63,738 nucleotides of DNA from an uncultured Bacillota bacterium (GTDB taxonomy: Bacteria > Bacillota_I > Bacilli_A > Izemoplasmatales > Hujiaoplasmataceae), in NCBI GenBank assembly GCA_937862575.1, contig CALMFM010000155.1, positions 1 through 63,738 on the forward strand, written 5' to 3'. This document shows positions 27,612 to 36,055 of this stretch, piece after piece. The notes below the pieces were generated by a model. It ran no database searches and had not been told where the DNA came from. It worked only from the letters and a program-made list of their open reading frames with translations. How positions within the stretch are numbered: the first letter of the stretch is position 1; each line of letters opens with the position of its first letter. The translations under genes and the position numbers were made by a program.

Positions 27612-28106
27612 ATGCATAATTTTGAACGAAGAGTCAGAAGTTTCTCGATTGATCTGTCTTTGGCGACGCTAGTATTTTTTCTTTTTGTTATGTTGTTAAA
27701 TAGTCTTGAGTGGGGAACTGATTCAATAAAATTACTTATTGCGGCTACGATTGCCTATTTTGGAGCGCTGATTGTGCCTAATTTTTTCAGCAAGGGACAA
27801 TCATTTGGTAAGAGAAATCAAAAAATGATGGTTGTTGATGTGGTTACCAATAAACCACCCAAAATGATTGTTGTTATAGCCCGTGAAATATTCAAAGGAA
27901 TGCTTCTTATTTGGACTTATGGGGCGTATATGGTTGTTTGTGGCATAATGGTCAATGCTAGAAAAGACGGGAGAGTCGTTCATGATCTAGTTTTTAAAAC
28001 AAAAGTCATATGCCTGACAACATATGTGACAGATAAGGAACAAGGCAATGTGTTAGGTACCACCGAAACAATGAAAAAACATTTGGAGGGATCGGGAAAT
28101 GAGTAA
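27612..28106 (+). CDS. RDD family membrane protein
   Basis: A 164-residue protein with the RDD-domain start FERRVRSFSIDLSLATLVFF (R and D of the first helix) and about three transmembrane helices (15-35, 45-62, about 95-120). The central FGKRNQKMMVVDV and the later DGRVVHDLVFKTKVI match the family. RDD proteins are poorly defined and some are linked to ion transport. It overlaps the downstream amylase gene by 8 bases, so it belongs to that operon. Confidence 0.72.
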   Translation: MHNFERRVRSFSIDLSLATLVFFLFVMLLNSLEWGTDSIKLLIAATIAYFGALIVPNFFSKGQSFGKRNQKMMVVDVVTNKPPKMIVVIAREIFKGMLLIWTYGAYMVVCGIMVNARKDGRVVHDLVFKTKVICLTTYVTDKEQGNVLGTTETMKKHLEGSGNE

Positions 28107-29694
28107 AAAAACGTTTGTTCTATTGATATTTTTGCTGCTTGTATTTGGAGTAGTATCTTGTGCGAGTGAAGAAAAGGTTTTTGAAGAAGCCTATCCTGAA
28201 AACGATACTTATTATGAATTATTGGTTCGTAGTTTTGCGGACAGCGACGGAGATGGGATTGGAGACTTCAACGGAATCACTGCCAATTTGGACTATTTTG
28301 TTGACTTGGGTATAACGGCTTTATGGTTGATGCCAATACATCCATCGCCATCATATCACGGTTACGATGTGATGGATTATTATGATGTTAACCCGGATTA
28401 TGGAACGATGGAAGATTTTGATAATTTAGTTAGTTCGGCGAATGAAAAAGGGATAAAAATAATGTTGGACATGGTTTTCAACCATACTTCAAATGAGCAT
28501 CCTTGGTTTCAAGAGGCTTTAACAGGAGACGAAACTTCCATGTCTTATTATGAGTTTATTGAGAATACCATCGACACACAGAGCAAGCTCGGGTCATGGA
28601 ACCAAACCATTTGGCATACTACGAGTGTAGGAAAATATTGTGGATATTTCTCTTATACTATGCCTGATTTGAATCTTAGCAACCCGGTAGTGTTTGATGA
28701 AATTGTAAATATAAGTGAGTTTTGGATAGATAAGGGTGTAATGGGATTTAGATTGGACGCCGCATTACATTTCTTTGGAGAGAACGAAATAATAGGCGAA
28801 ACGACATCTTATTTAGACAATATCATTTGGCTAAAAGATTACATTAAGGCAATTGATGAATACAAGTCGGGAATATATGTGACAGCCGAAGTGTATGAAG
28901 AAATGTTATATCAAGTAGTCGGGGATTTCTTTGGAGCCGTTGACTCTCCTCTTGATTTCCCGGTTGCGGCTTTAATTAGAGGCGCTTCTCAAAATTATAC
29001 AAACAGAAGATACGCTACGGTTTTGGAAGATATGTATGATTATTATAGAAGGATTGACAAAAACTTCATTTCGGCTCCGTTCATTGTAAATCATGATATG
29101 AACAGATTTGCAACACAAGTGCTCGGAGACGAAGATATGCTTAGGTTAAGTGCCGAAATGTTATTGACTTTGCCTGGAAATCCAATAATTTATTATGGAG
29201 AAGAACTTGGCATGTTTGGTTATAAAGCTTCGGGGCCTGATATTTGGGACGAAACAAGAAGGTTGCCTTTCCTTTGGAATAACGATTATCAGACAGATTG
29301 GGTTGTTTCAAGCAATCAAGCTTTGATAGCTTTGAATGCACAAAATGCAGATGTGGATTCTGTTTCTGATCAGATGGCTGATCCAAATTCGCTTTGGTCG
29401 ATATATGAAGTTTTATTGAGATTAAGAAACGAAAATATTGCATTGAAATACGGAAACAGTTTTGTAAGATGGGATGCATCTACAGATTCTCTTCAAGGGT
29501 TTTATAGAGAAATTACTTATGATAAATACCATCAAAAACTTTTGATACTTCACAACTTCAGTCAAGACGATGTTGATATGATTGAATTCAACGGACAAAT
29601 TATTTATGCCAGCAACACCGCAATCGAAGACCTTTCCGGGTTGACCATCATACCAGGTAGGTCAACAGTTATTATTGAAATATACGGAGACTGA
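28099..29694 (+). CDS. Alpha-amylase family lipoprotein (GH13)
   Basis: A 531-residue exported enzyme anchored as a lipoprotein: N-terminal helix then VFGVVSCASEE with the lipobox Cys at about 23. The barrel begins YYELLVRSFADSDGDGIGDF, followed by LWLMPIHPSPSYHGYDVMDY, LDMVFNHTS (I), MGFRLDAALHFF with nucleophile Asp (II), TAEVYEE with Glu (III) and FIVNHDMNRFATQ (IV). Region IV has Met where NHDQ is more usual. It resembles GH13 extracellular alpha-amylases with several acting types. GGAGGG lies 9 bases before the ATG. It probably cuts starch fragments at the cell surface before MalE capture. Confidence 0.87.
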   Translation: MSKKTFVLLIFLLLVFGVVSCASEEKVFEEAYPENDTYYELLVRSFADSDGDGIGDFNGITANLDYFVDLGITALWLMPIHPSPSYHGYDVMDYYDVNPDYGTMEDFDNLVSSANEKGIKIMLDMVFNHTSNEHPWFQEALTGDETSMSYYEFIENTIDTQSKLGSWNQTIWHTTSVGKYCGYFSYTMPDLNLSNPVVFDEIVNISEFWIDKGVMGFRLDAALHFFGENEIIGETTSYLDNIIWLKDYIKAIDEYKSGIYVTAEVYEEMLYQVVGDFFGAVDSPLDFPVAALIRGASQNYTNRRYATVLEDMYDYYRRIDKNFISAPFIVNHDMNRFATQVLGDEDMLRLSAEMLLTLPGNPIIYYGEELGMFGYKASGPDIWDETRRLPFLWNNDYQTDWVVSSNQALIALNAQNADVDSVSDQMADPNSLWSIYEVLLRLRNENIALKYGNSFVRWDASTDSLQGFYREITYDKYHQKLLILHNFSQDDVDMIEFNGQIIYASNTAIEDLSGLTIIPGRSTVIIEIYGD

Positions 29695-29698
29695 TTAA

Positions 29699-30541
29699 AT
29701 GCTTAAATTCTTTGTGGATAGCCTCCGTGTCAAGAGAATCTATAATCTTAAAGATGCAAAATGGTCTTCAGTGATATTTTATTTTCTACTATTAGTATTG
29801 ATAATCAGTTTTCCTTTGAATTTACAAATCATAAGATCTGGAGGGTGGGATTTATATGACTTCACCGCCGGAATCAGGCAACAGTACCCAGATTGGTTAC
29901 CAGATGAGTTGCCTGAAGATATAGAGATTTCTTATACTGGGATGTATTATGAAAACACTGATAATTCGGTATTTACGACGACAAATTTGGATGGCGATAA
30001 TCTTTACATAGTATTTTCTCCGTTGGCGGATTATGTTCCTAATGACAGAACACTGGTTTTTGAGGAAAATCAAATCAGTTATTATGACGAAAACGGAACA
30101 TATATGTTTTCAGCTGATTATTCTAGAGTTTCGGGAATTGTCAGGTTCTATGATTTGAAGTTGGGAACACAATCCAATGCGGTAGATAAATTCGCTTCAA
30201 TTATTGAAAATTCATTTAGCGGCTACGCTCAGTTCAAATCGATAATTCTTAACATTGTTATAAATTTAGTGATGAATATTTTGTTGGTTCTTGTGGTATC
30301 GTTCCTGTTTATTTTCATAAGAATTAAATTCCAAAAAGTTACTACTTTCTCAGATAACATCAAGATAGTCATATCTTCTATGACGCTACCAGCTTTGGTT
30401 GGTATGGCATTTGGATTCATAGGCGTAATGGAACTTAGCGCGTTCACGGTGGTCATATTTCAGTTCATGACGCCTATCATTGCGTATGTTGCAATTTATC
30501 AGGGGTCAAAAGGCAAACCGATATCCGGTAAATATTTATAA
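29699..30541 (+). CDS. DUF1189 family membrane protein (YvdJ-like)
   Basis: A 280-residue protein with one N-terminal transmembrane helix (about 24-42), a roughly 130-residue extracytoplasmic domain, and three C-terminal helices (about 183-205, 222-245, 250-270). The organisation and the N-terminal FVDSLRVKRIYNLKDAKW fit DUF1189, a family found in Firmicutes maltose/maltodextrin clusters (B. subtilis YvdJ). Its function is not established. It begins 4 bases after the amylase gene. Confidence 0.6.
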   Translation: MLKFFVDSLRVKRIYNLKDAKWSSVIFYFLLLVLIISFPLNLQIIRSGGWDLYDFTAGIRQQYPDWLPDELPEDIEISYTGMYYENTDNSVFTTTNLDGDNLYIVFSPLADYVPNDRTLVFEENQISYYDENGTYMFSADYSRVSGIVRFYDLKLGTQSNAVDKFASIIENSFSGYAQFKSIILNIVINLVMNILLVLVVSFLFIFIRIKFQKVTTFSDNIKIVISSMTLPALVGMAFGFIGVMELSAFTVVIFQFMTPIIAYVAIYQGSKGKPISGKYL

Positions 30542-30545
30542 AATA

Positions 30546-30580
30546 AAAGGGATTCGCTTTCAAACGAATCCCTTTCTTTT
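30546..30580. terminator. Bidirectional terminator between DUF1189 gene and pullulanase
   Basis: AAAGGGATTCG (30546-30556) pairs perfectly with CGAATCCCTTT (30565-30575) around an 8-base loop, with a T run after it. It separates convergent genes. Confidence 0.85.
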
Positions 30581-30589
30581 TGTATGAAT

Positions 30590-33415
30590 TTAGAATTTTC
30601 TTCTATATACGAAGAAGCCGACTAAGGCTAACATTCCAAAGAATATTGTTGAATATGTTAATGAATCACAAGAGCCACAACCAGTAGGTGTATCATCAAC
30701 GGGATTTACTACTACACCTTGATAAAACACTAGTGTTTCGTTTTCCAAAGCTATGAAATCCGAACCGTCTACGTATGTTTTGATGACTTCGTTAGATATT
30801 CCAGATGAATTACCAACTAAATTCCACTCACCTTCAGGTAAAGGATATTTGGCAAAATCATCTGTGTTATGAATGACTAGGATTGTGTCGAATGAATCGC
30901 CGTTTGCATAACTTGAAATAGTATAAGCAATTACTGAATCATCTTCATAATCAATGAAGTCGATCGCTGCTAAAACTTCATCTGCCGTGGTCATTCTAAA
31001 TGCAGGGTGTCCAAGTCGGAATGCAATCATTTCTTTATAATATTGATAAACTTCATAGTTTGTTTCTTGAACCATCAAATCCCATCTCAATTGGTTGGTT
31101 GAATCAGGAGATTGATAAGAATTTGAATCAAAACCACCGGATACTGCCGGTTTGGATCTCATAAATTCGGCACCGGCATGGATGAATGGAATACCTTGAG
31201 ACAAAAGCACAATTGCATTAGCTTGTTTTATCATATCTGGGATGAACTCTCTTTGAGCGGTGCTTGTAGATAATTTGATTTTGTCATAAAGAGTATTATT
31301 ATCATGTGCGGATACATAGTTGATGACTTGTGTAGGATTATTTCCCCAGAACATATTGTAAGACAAGTAACTGTCATCAATGCCAGGAAATTCAGTTCCG
31401 CCGACGATACCGTATTTGATTTTGTTAATAATTGAAGCGTTGACGTCCCATTGAACGAATCCGCCTTCGGATGCGTTGAATACAGACCCTTTAACTCCGT
31501 CTCTTATTTCATCGTTGAAAGCCGCAACACCAGGCATATCTTCGAGATTAACTTTGTTAGCTGTAAGAGTTGAAGATAGCGGAGATGTACCGCCTGTCCA
31601 AGGCTCTCCATAAACCAAAATTGTTGGATCAATTTCATGTAAAGCGGCTACAATCATGTTCATTGTGTCAACATCATGTAATGCCATAAGATCGAATCTG
31701 AATCCGGAGATATTGTATTCTGATGCCCAGAATGTAACTGAGTCGACCATGAATTTTTGCATCATTGCTCTTTCAGAAGCTGTTTCATTTCCGGTTCCAG
31801 AACCATTACTGAAAGAACCATCTGCGTTCATTCTGTAATAATATCCAGGAAGGATAAGGCTGAAATTAGAATCGGCACTTTGTCCCGTGTGATTATAAAC
31901 AACATCCATGACTATTCTCAAGTCATTTTCTGTGAAAGTCGTTACTACTTGTTTAAATTCATTGATTCTGACTGAGCCATCATATGGATTGGTTGAATAA
32001 TATCCTTCCAAAACGTTGAAGTTAAGAGGCATATATCCCCAGTTGAATTGAGAACTTGATCCGGATTCATCTACTGCGTTTCCATAATCAAAGAATGGCA
32101 ACAATTGAACGTGGGTAACTCCCATATCGATGATGTGGTCTAACCCGGTGGCTATACCACTATAAGTAGTTCCTCTTACAGTTAGTCCAAGGAATTTTCC
32201 CCTATAGGATTCATATTCTTGGTCGACTACCCAACTGTTATGAGTGGTCAAGTCGCGGACGTGCAATTCGTAGATAACTGAATCGGTATAATTTTCAATA
32301 GTATCTGGTCTTACTCCGTATTCAAAACCATCAGGATTTGTTTGTGAGAAGTCAACAATCATACCTCTGATTCCGTTAATTCCAGAACTCTTGGCATAAG
32401 GATCTATCACTTCATTGGTACTAATTCCGTTTGTAACTGTGTATGTATAATAATTCCCATGAAGATTTTCATCTACAGTTGCGGTCCAAGTACCTTTAAG
32501 GCTTTTTGTCATCTCAATGCTTTGTGTAGGTGTGTCTGTAGCGGTAGAATCTTTGGCAATCAAATATTCTGGAGTTCCGGAATCGTAGATATTTAAAATG
32601 ACGCTGCTTGCAATAGGAGCCCATAGTTTAAATTCTGTAGAATTTCCATCAACAACAGCTCCTAAATCATCACCTTCATAGAAATAAGCATCTTCAAATT
32701 GAGTAGTATCATATATTCCGTCAAAAGTAACAATATAATCTTTGATTAACCCAGAGAAATCAACCTCTAAAACATATGTTTTTGTCAAATCCACATTACT
32801 GGTCAATCTCATAGTTCCCGAATTGTAAGACAACGTGATTGACTGAGGAGCGGTAATGATGTCGTTGACTTTAAGTGTAATATCACTTTGTTCAACTATT
32901 GAAGTTAAAGTAAATTTGATTGTTTGAACGTCAGTGAAATAAGCGTTGATAACCTTGTCAGATTTATCTGGACCATCAGGATCGTCGATTGAATAACCGA
33001 TTCTTTCGTCACCTTGAACAAAATATACATGTAATTCGCCGTTTTCAACTGCGGTTGGAACAATTATGTATCGATCTTTGTCGATGTCTTTGGCTGCCCA
33101 TTCATTCAATCTTACAATGACACCAATTTGACTTACCTCAGTCATTCCGTTAGCAACCATATCGATGGTAGCGACGGCGCCCCAACTATCGGTTACAATA
33201 GTTCCGCCATCTTCGTCAAAGCCATATCCGGCGCCATTACCACCTTGCGGCCATAACCATAAATTCCACCCATCGTCATAGTCGTTATTATATCTGAAGT
33301 AATGCACAATCAACGTATCTGGGGCTGTTTCCAGCGCTTCAACGTTGTCCATGCTTATAATAGTAAATATTGCAAATGCACTAAATGTTATAAATAACAA
33401 TATTTTTTTAAGCAT
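30590..33415 (-). CDS. Surface type I pullulanase with CBM41 and C-terminal membrane anchor
   Basis: A 941-residue debranching enzyme cutting alpha-1,6 bonds of pullulan and branched dextrins. Order: signal peptide (1-27); CBM41-like module (about 38-165; IVHYFRYNNDYDDGWNLWLW); a linker domain; CBM48 (about 250-340; FKLWAPIASSVILNIYDSG); and a GH13 barrel. Barrel motifs are VIYELHVRDLT, the pullulanase FNWGYMPLNFNVLEGYY, DVVYNHTG (I), SGFRFDLMALHD (II, nucleophile), VYGEPWTGG (III) and NYVSAHDNNTL (IV). The C-terminus is PTGCGSCDS, a hydrophobic helix (TIFFGMLALVGFFVY), then RRKF. The TGCG-helix-basic end is shared with the neighbouring CBM41 protein and resembles a sorting signal. Divergent from the CBM41-malEFG operon. 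Confidence 0.9.
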   Translation of the reverse strand: MLKKILLFITFSAFAIFTIISMDNVEALETAPDTLIVHYFRYNNDYDDGWNLWLWPQGGNGAGYGFDEDGGTIVTDSWGAVATIDMVANGMTEVSQIGVIVRLNEWAAKDIDKDRYIIVPTAVENGELHVYFVQGDERIGYSIDDPDGPDKSDKVINAYFTDVQTIKFTLTSIVEQSDITLKVNDIITAPQSITLSYNSGTMRLTSNVDLTKTYVLEVDFSGLIKDYIVTFDGIYDTTQFEDAYFYEGDDLGAVVDGNSTEFKLWAPIASSVILNIYDSGTPEYLIAKDSTATDTPTQSIEMTKSLKGTWTATVDENLHGNYYTYTVTNGISTNEVIDPYAKSSGINGIRGMIVDFSQTNPDGFEYGVRPDTIENYTDSVIYELHVRDLTTHNSWVVDQEYESYRGKFLGLTVRGTTYSGIATGLDHIIDMGVTHVQLLPFFDYGNAVDESGSSSQFNWGYMPLNFNVLEGYYSTNPYDGSVRINEFKQVVTTFTENDLRIVMDVVYNHTGQSADSNFSLILPGYYYRMNADGSFSNGSGTGNETASERAMMQKFMVDSVTFWASEYNISGFRFDLMALHDVDTMNMIVAALHEIDPTILVYGEPWTGGTSPLSSTLTANKVNLEDMPGVAAFNDEIRDGVKGSVFNASEGGFVQWDVNASIINKIKYGIVGGTEFPGIDDSYLSYNMFWGNNPTQVINYVSAHDNNTLYDKIKLSTSTAQREFIPDMIKQANAIVLLSQGIPFIHAGAEFMRSKPAVSGGFDSNSYQSPDSTNQLRWDLMVQETNYEVYQYYKEMIAFRLGHPAFRMTTADEVLAAIDFIDYEDDSVIAYTISSYANGDSFDTILVIHNTDDFAKYPLPEGEWNLVGNSSGISNEVIKTYVDGSDFIALENETLVFYQGVVVNPVDDTPTGCGSCDSLTYSTIFFGMLALVGFFVYRRKF

Positions 33416-33436
33416 AATAAACCTCCTTTAAAATAA

Positions 33437-33505
33437 AACCCTTTCATACAATTATTTTACCATAAATGCCGTTATTTACATATTATAAAGCCTGTAACCG
33501 ATTAC
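33437..33505 (-). promoter_or_regulatory. Pullulanase promoter region with LacI-family-like operator
   Basis: On the minus strand two -10 candidates are seen, TATAAT following GGCTT and an extended TGGTAAAAT closer to the gene. GTAACCGATTAC (33494-33505), an inverted repeat with central CG typical of LacI-family sites and one mismatch from a cre pattern, lies directly upstream of the first -10, where a repressor or CcpA would act. Confidence 0.45.
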
Positions 33506-33521
33506 TTTTTAATTAAAAACT

Positions 33522-33557
33522 AAAGCGCTTGCATAAATAAGTTTCAAGTAGTAAAAT
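33522..33557 (+). promoter_or_regulatory. Promoter of the CBM41-malEFG operon overlapped by a cre-like site
   Basis: TTGCAT (33529-33534) and TAAAAT (33552-33557) are 17 bases apart. AAAGCGCTTGCA (33522-33533) overlaps the -35; read on the other strand TGCAAGCGC matches a cre half-site exactly. Binding would block the promoter. Confidence 0.5.
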
Positions 33558-33630
33558 AAAGTTACAATACTGTTTTTATGTTAAAGATAGTATAAAAACT
33601 TTATATATATAATAAAATTAGGAGGAAAAA

Positions 33631-36033
33631 ATGAAGAAAAAATTGTTTTTACTGTTTTTTTCTGCACTAGCTTTGCTAGGGTTCGTCTCGGTTTCGGTTG
33701 TTAACGAAGTCAAGGCCGCAGCTGCTGGCGAAGTCGTATTCCACTACCAAAAATGGTATGAAGATTATGATACTGCAGGCCTTTGGGTCTGGGGCACTGG
33801 CACAGACGGAACAGCTAATGGCGTTGAAAAAGCCGGCATCGACGATTTTGGAGCTTACTTCAACATCGCAATCGGTTCAGACGCAACATCCATGGGTGTG
33901 ATTCCTATTGCTCAGTCAATTGCGACTGATGACAGATGGAATAACAAAGACAGTTATGAAGGAATGGATCTTACGCTTGACGTAACAGCGGCAGCCGCTG
34001 GCGGAACAATGGACGTATACTTCTTTAGCGGAAGCGATACTATATTTGTAGCCGATCCAAACTATATCAACTTGTTTGTTGTTTACTTCACTGCAACAGA
34101 AGAATACGAGACAAACCTTGGTATTCATGCATGGGGTACTGACTGGTACACAGACGAAGCTTACGGCGATTGGAGTATTTGGGGAACCCCAACTACAATC
34201 TTCTCTGCTAACTTCACTACACCAGAAGGCAAACTTGGTAAACTTGGTATGGTTCAAGCCACAGGTTCAGATGCAAACTTCTTAGTTTACGCCGGTAATG
34301 ACGCAACTAAGAAAACTGGCGACGTAGCCGGTTTGTTGACAGACTTCTCTCTTGGCGATGTTACAGCAGTTTATATCGCTGGTGATGTTTACAAGGGTCT
34401 GGACAAAGTTGGTTTGTTCGCAGATTCATCATTTGCTTTCAAATTTGTTCCATTTGACAATACTGACAATGTATTGAGTGGAACATATGCTTCTAAACCA
34501 AATACAATTTTGGTTAAATTCTCTGCAGACGTTCCAGTTGCTTTCTATGACGAAACTCAAGAACCAGAACAAATCGAATATCAAGAATATGAGATCGTAG
34601 GTTATGAGTGGGTACTGAAAGAGAATCCAGTTGTACAAGACGATACAGTATATGATGCTTATGTCGCAACAGCAATTCCTGCTGGTATGGCGAGATTGGT
34701 CATTCACTATCAAAAATGGGATGGAGACTATTCTGACGTAGGTTTCTGGACTTGGGGAACTGGTACTGGCGGAGCTTCTGCTCCAGTATTGAAATCAGGC
34801 GTTGATGATTTCGGTGCCGTATTCGAACTAGATCTAGGTTTGGATGCAACTAGCGTAGGATTGATTCCTATTGCTGACAGCATCAATACAGATGATCGTT
34901 GGGGATACAAAGACTCATTCGGCGGAGCTGACATGGGTTATGATGTTACCGGAATTACAGACGGGCAACAAATCGACATTTACTTCTTCAGTGGTGGTGC
35001 CGTATTCTATACAGCAGATCCAACTAAAGCTAACGTGATCGTAATTAACATGAACACAGCTGGCGAATACGAGGAAAACCTTGGTGTTCACTGCTGGGGT
35101 TGGGATCAAGCTCCTGCTTGGGGAACTCCATATCCAATGACTCATGCTTTGACATCTCCGGATGGCGTACAAGGGCGTGGTGTTCTATTAACAGCTGACG
35201 CTGCTAATCTTGGTAGTGCTGGATTGCTGGTTTATGCTGGCGATGACGCAACTAAGAAAACTGGCGACATCAGCGGCAGCATCTTTGGTGCAGCTTCTGC
35301 TGGCGATGTATTCGTAGTTTACACTACTGTTGATGCAGACGGACATGATTACACTTTGGATAGAGTTACTTTCGTAGATCAATTGATGACTTATGAAAAA
35401 GGCGACCCAATTTGGGATTATGTGACATACTATGAAGATTCATATCCTCGCGTTGAAATCGACTTGACACCATTCTTTAGTTTATGGGATGGCGATACAG
35501 AATTAACAGACGCTATCGAAGAGTTGAACTACAACGTAGAAGATGATGCAATTACAGAATTAGTAGTTGTTTTGGCCGACGGACAAGAACTTGAAGCCGG
35601 ACACGAATATGTTTTGAAATATAACAATGGAGAAGAAGATCCATTGAAAGAACAAGTAGCTGAAATAGCAGTTGCTATCGATGAAGAAGCTCCAGTAATC
35701 ACATTCATCAGCGATCAAGAAGTAACAATCACCGCTGGCGAAGGCTGGGATTCTGAATTGTGGCCAGTTATGAGAGCTGAAGATGATCGTGATGGAAACG
35801 TTACTGACCGCATCTATGTAAAAACTGGTGACGGCACAGTAGATATGAATGAAGTTGGCGTTCACGAAGTAATTCTTACAGTATTTGACAACTGGGGCAA
35901 TGAATCAACCGCTACATTCACAATTAACGTTATAGCACCTGAGACTGGCTGCGGCGCTGCAAGCGCAAGTATTGCCGGAATCGGTCTGTTTGGAATCATT
36001 CTCTTCTTTGTAAAAAGAAAAGAATGGATTTAA
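33631..36033 (+). CDS. Surface starch-binding protein with two CBM41-like modules and TGCG C-terminus
   Basis: An 800-residue exported protein with no catalytic domain. After a signal peptide (about 1-30), two tandem units of roughly 320 residues begin VVFHYQKWYEDYD (about 35) and LVIHYQKWDGDYSD (about 355). Each has a CBM41-like module (KAGIDDFGAYFNI, IPIAQSI-TDDRW, DVYFFSGSDTIF) and a second beta module containing VYAGNDATKKTGD. An Ig/HYR-like domain (about 685-770; DDRDGNVTDRIYVKTGDG) follows, then PETGCGAAS, a transmembrane helix and KRKEWI. It likely tethers alpha-glucans to the cell. Codons favour C-ending forms, suggesting high expression. First gene before malE; AGGAGG precedes the ATG. 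Confidence 0.75.
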   Translation: MKKKLFLLFFSALALLGFVSVSVVNEVKAAAAGEVVFHYQKWYEDYDTAGLWVWGTGTDGTANGVEKAGIDDFGAYFNIAIGSDATSMGVIPIAQSIATDDRWNNKDSYEGMDLTLDVTAAAAGGTMDVYFFSGSDTIFVADPNYINLFVVYFTATEEYETNLGIHAWGTDWYTDEAYGDWSIWGTPTTIFSANFTTPEGKLGKLGMVQATGSDANFLVYAGNDATKKTGDVAGLLTDFSLGDVTAVYIAGDVYKGLDKVGLFADSSFAFKFVPFDNTDNVLSGTYASKPNTILVKFSADVPVAFYDETQEPEQIEYQEYEIVGYEWVLKENPVVQDDTVYDAYVATAIPAGMARLVIHYQKWDGDYSDVGFWTWGTGTGGASAPVLKSGVDDFGAVFELDLGLDATSVGLIPIADSINTDDRWGYKDSFGGADMGYDVTGITDGQQIDIYFFSGGAVFYTADPTKANVIVINMNTAGEYEENLGVHCWGWDQAPAWGTPYPMTHALTSPDGVQGRGVLLTADAANLGSAGLLVYAGDDATKKTGDISGSIFGAASAGDVFVVYTTVDADGHDYTLDRVTFVDQLMTYEKGDPIWDYVTYYEDSYPRVEIDLTPFFSLWDGDTELTDAIEELNYNVEDDAITELVVVLADGQELEAGHEYVLKYNNGEEDPLKEQVAEIAVAIDEEAPVITFISDQEVTITAGEGWDSELWPVMRAEDDRDGNVTDRIYVKTGDGTVDMNEVGVHEVILTVFDNWGNESTATFTINVIAPETGCGAASASIAGIGLFGIILFFVKRKEWI

Positions 36034-36055
36034 TGGGTGAAAGGAGAATATGATT

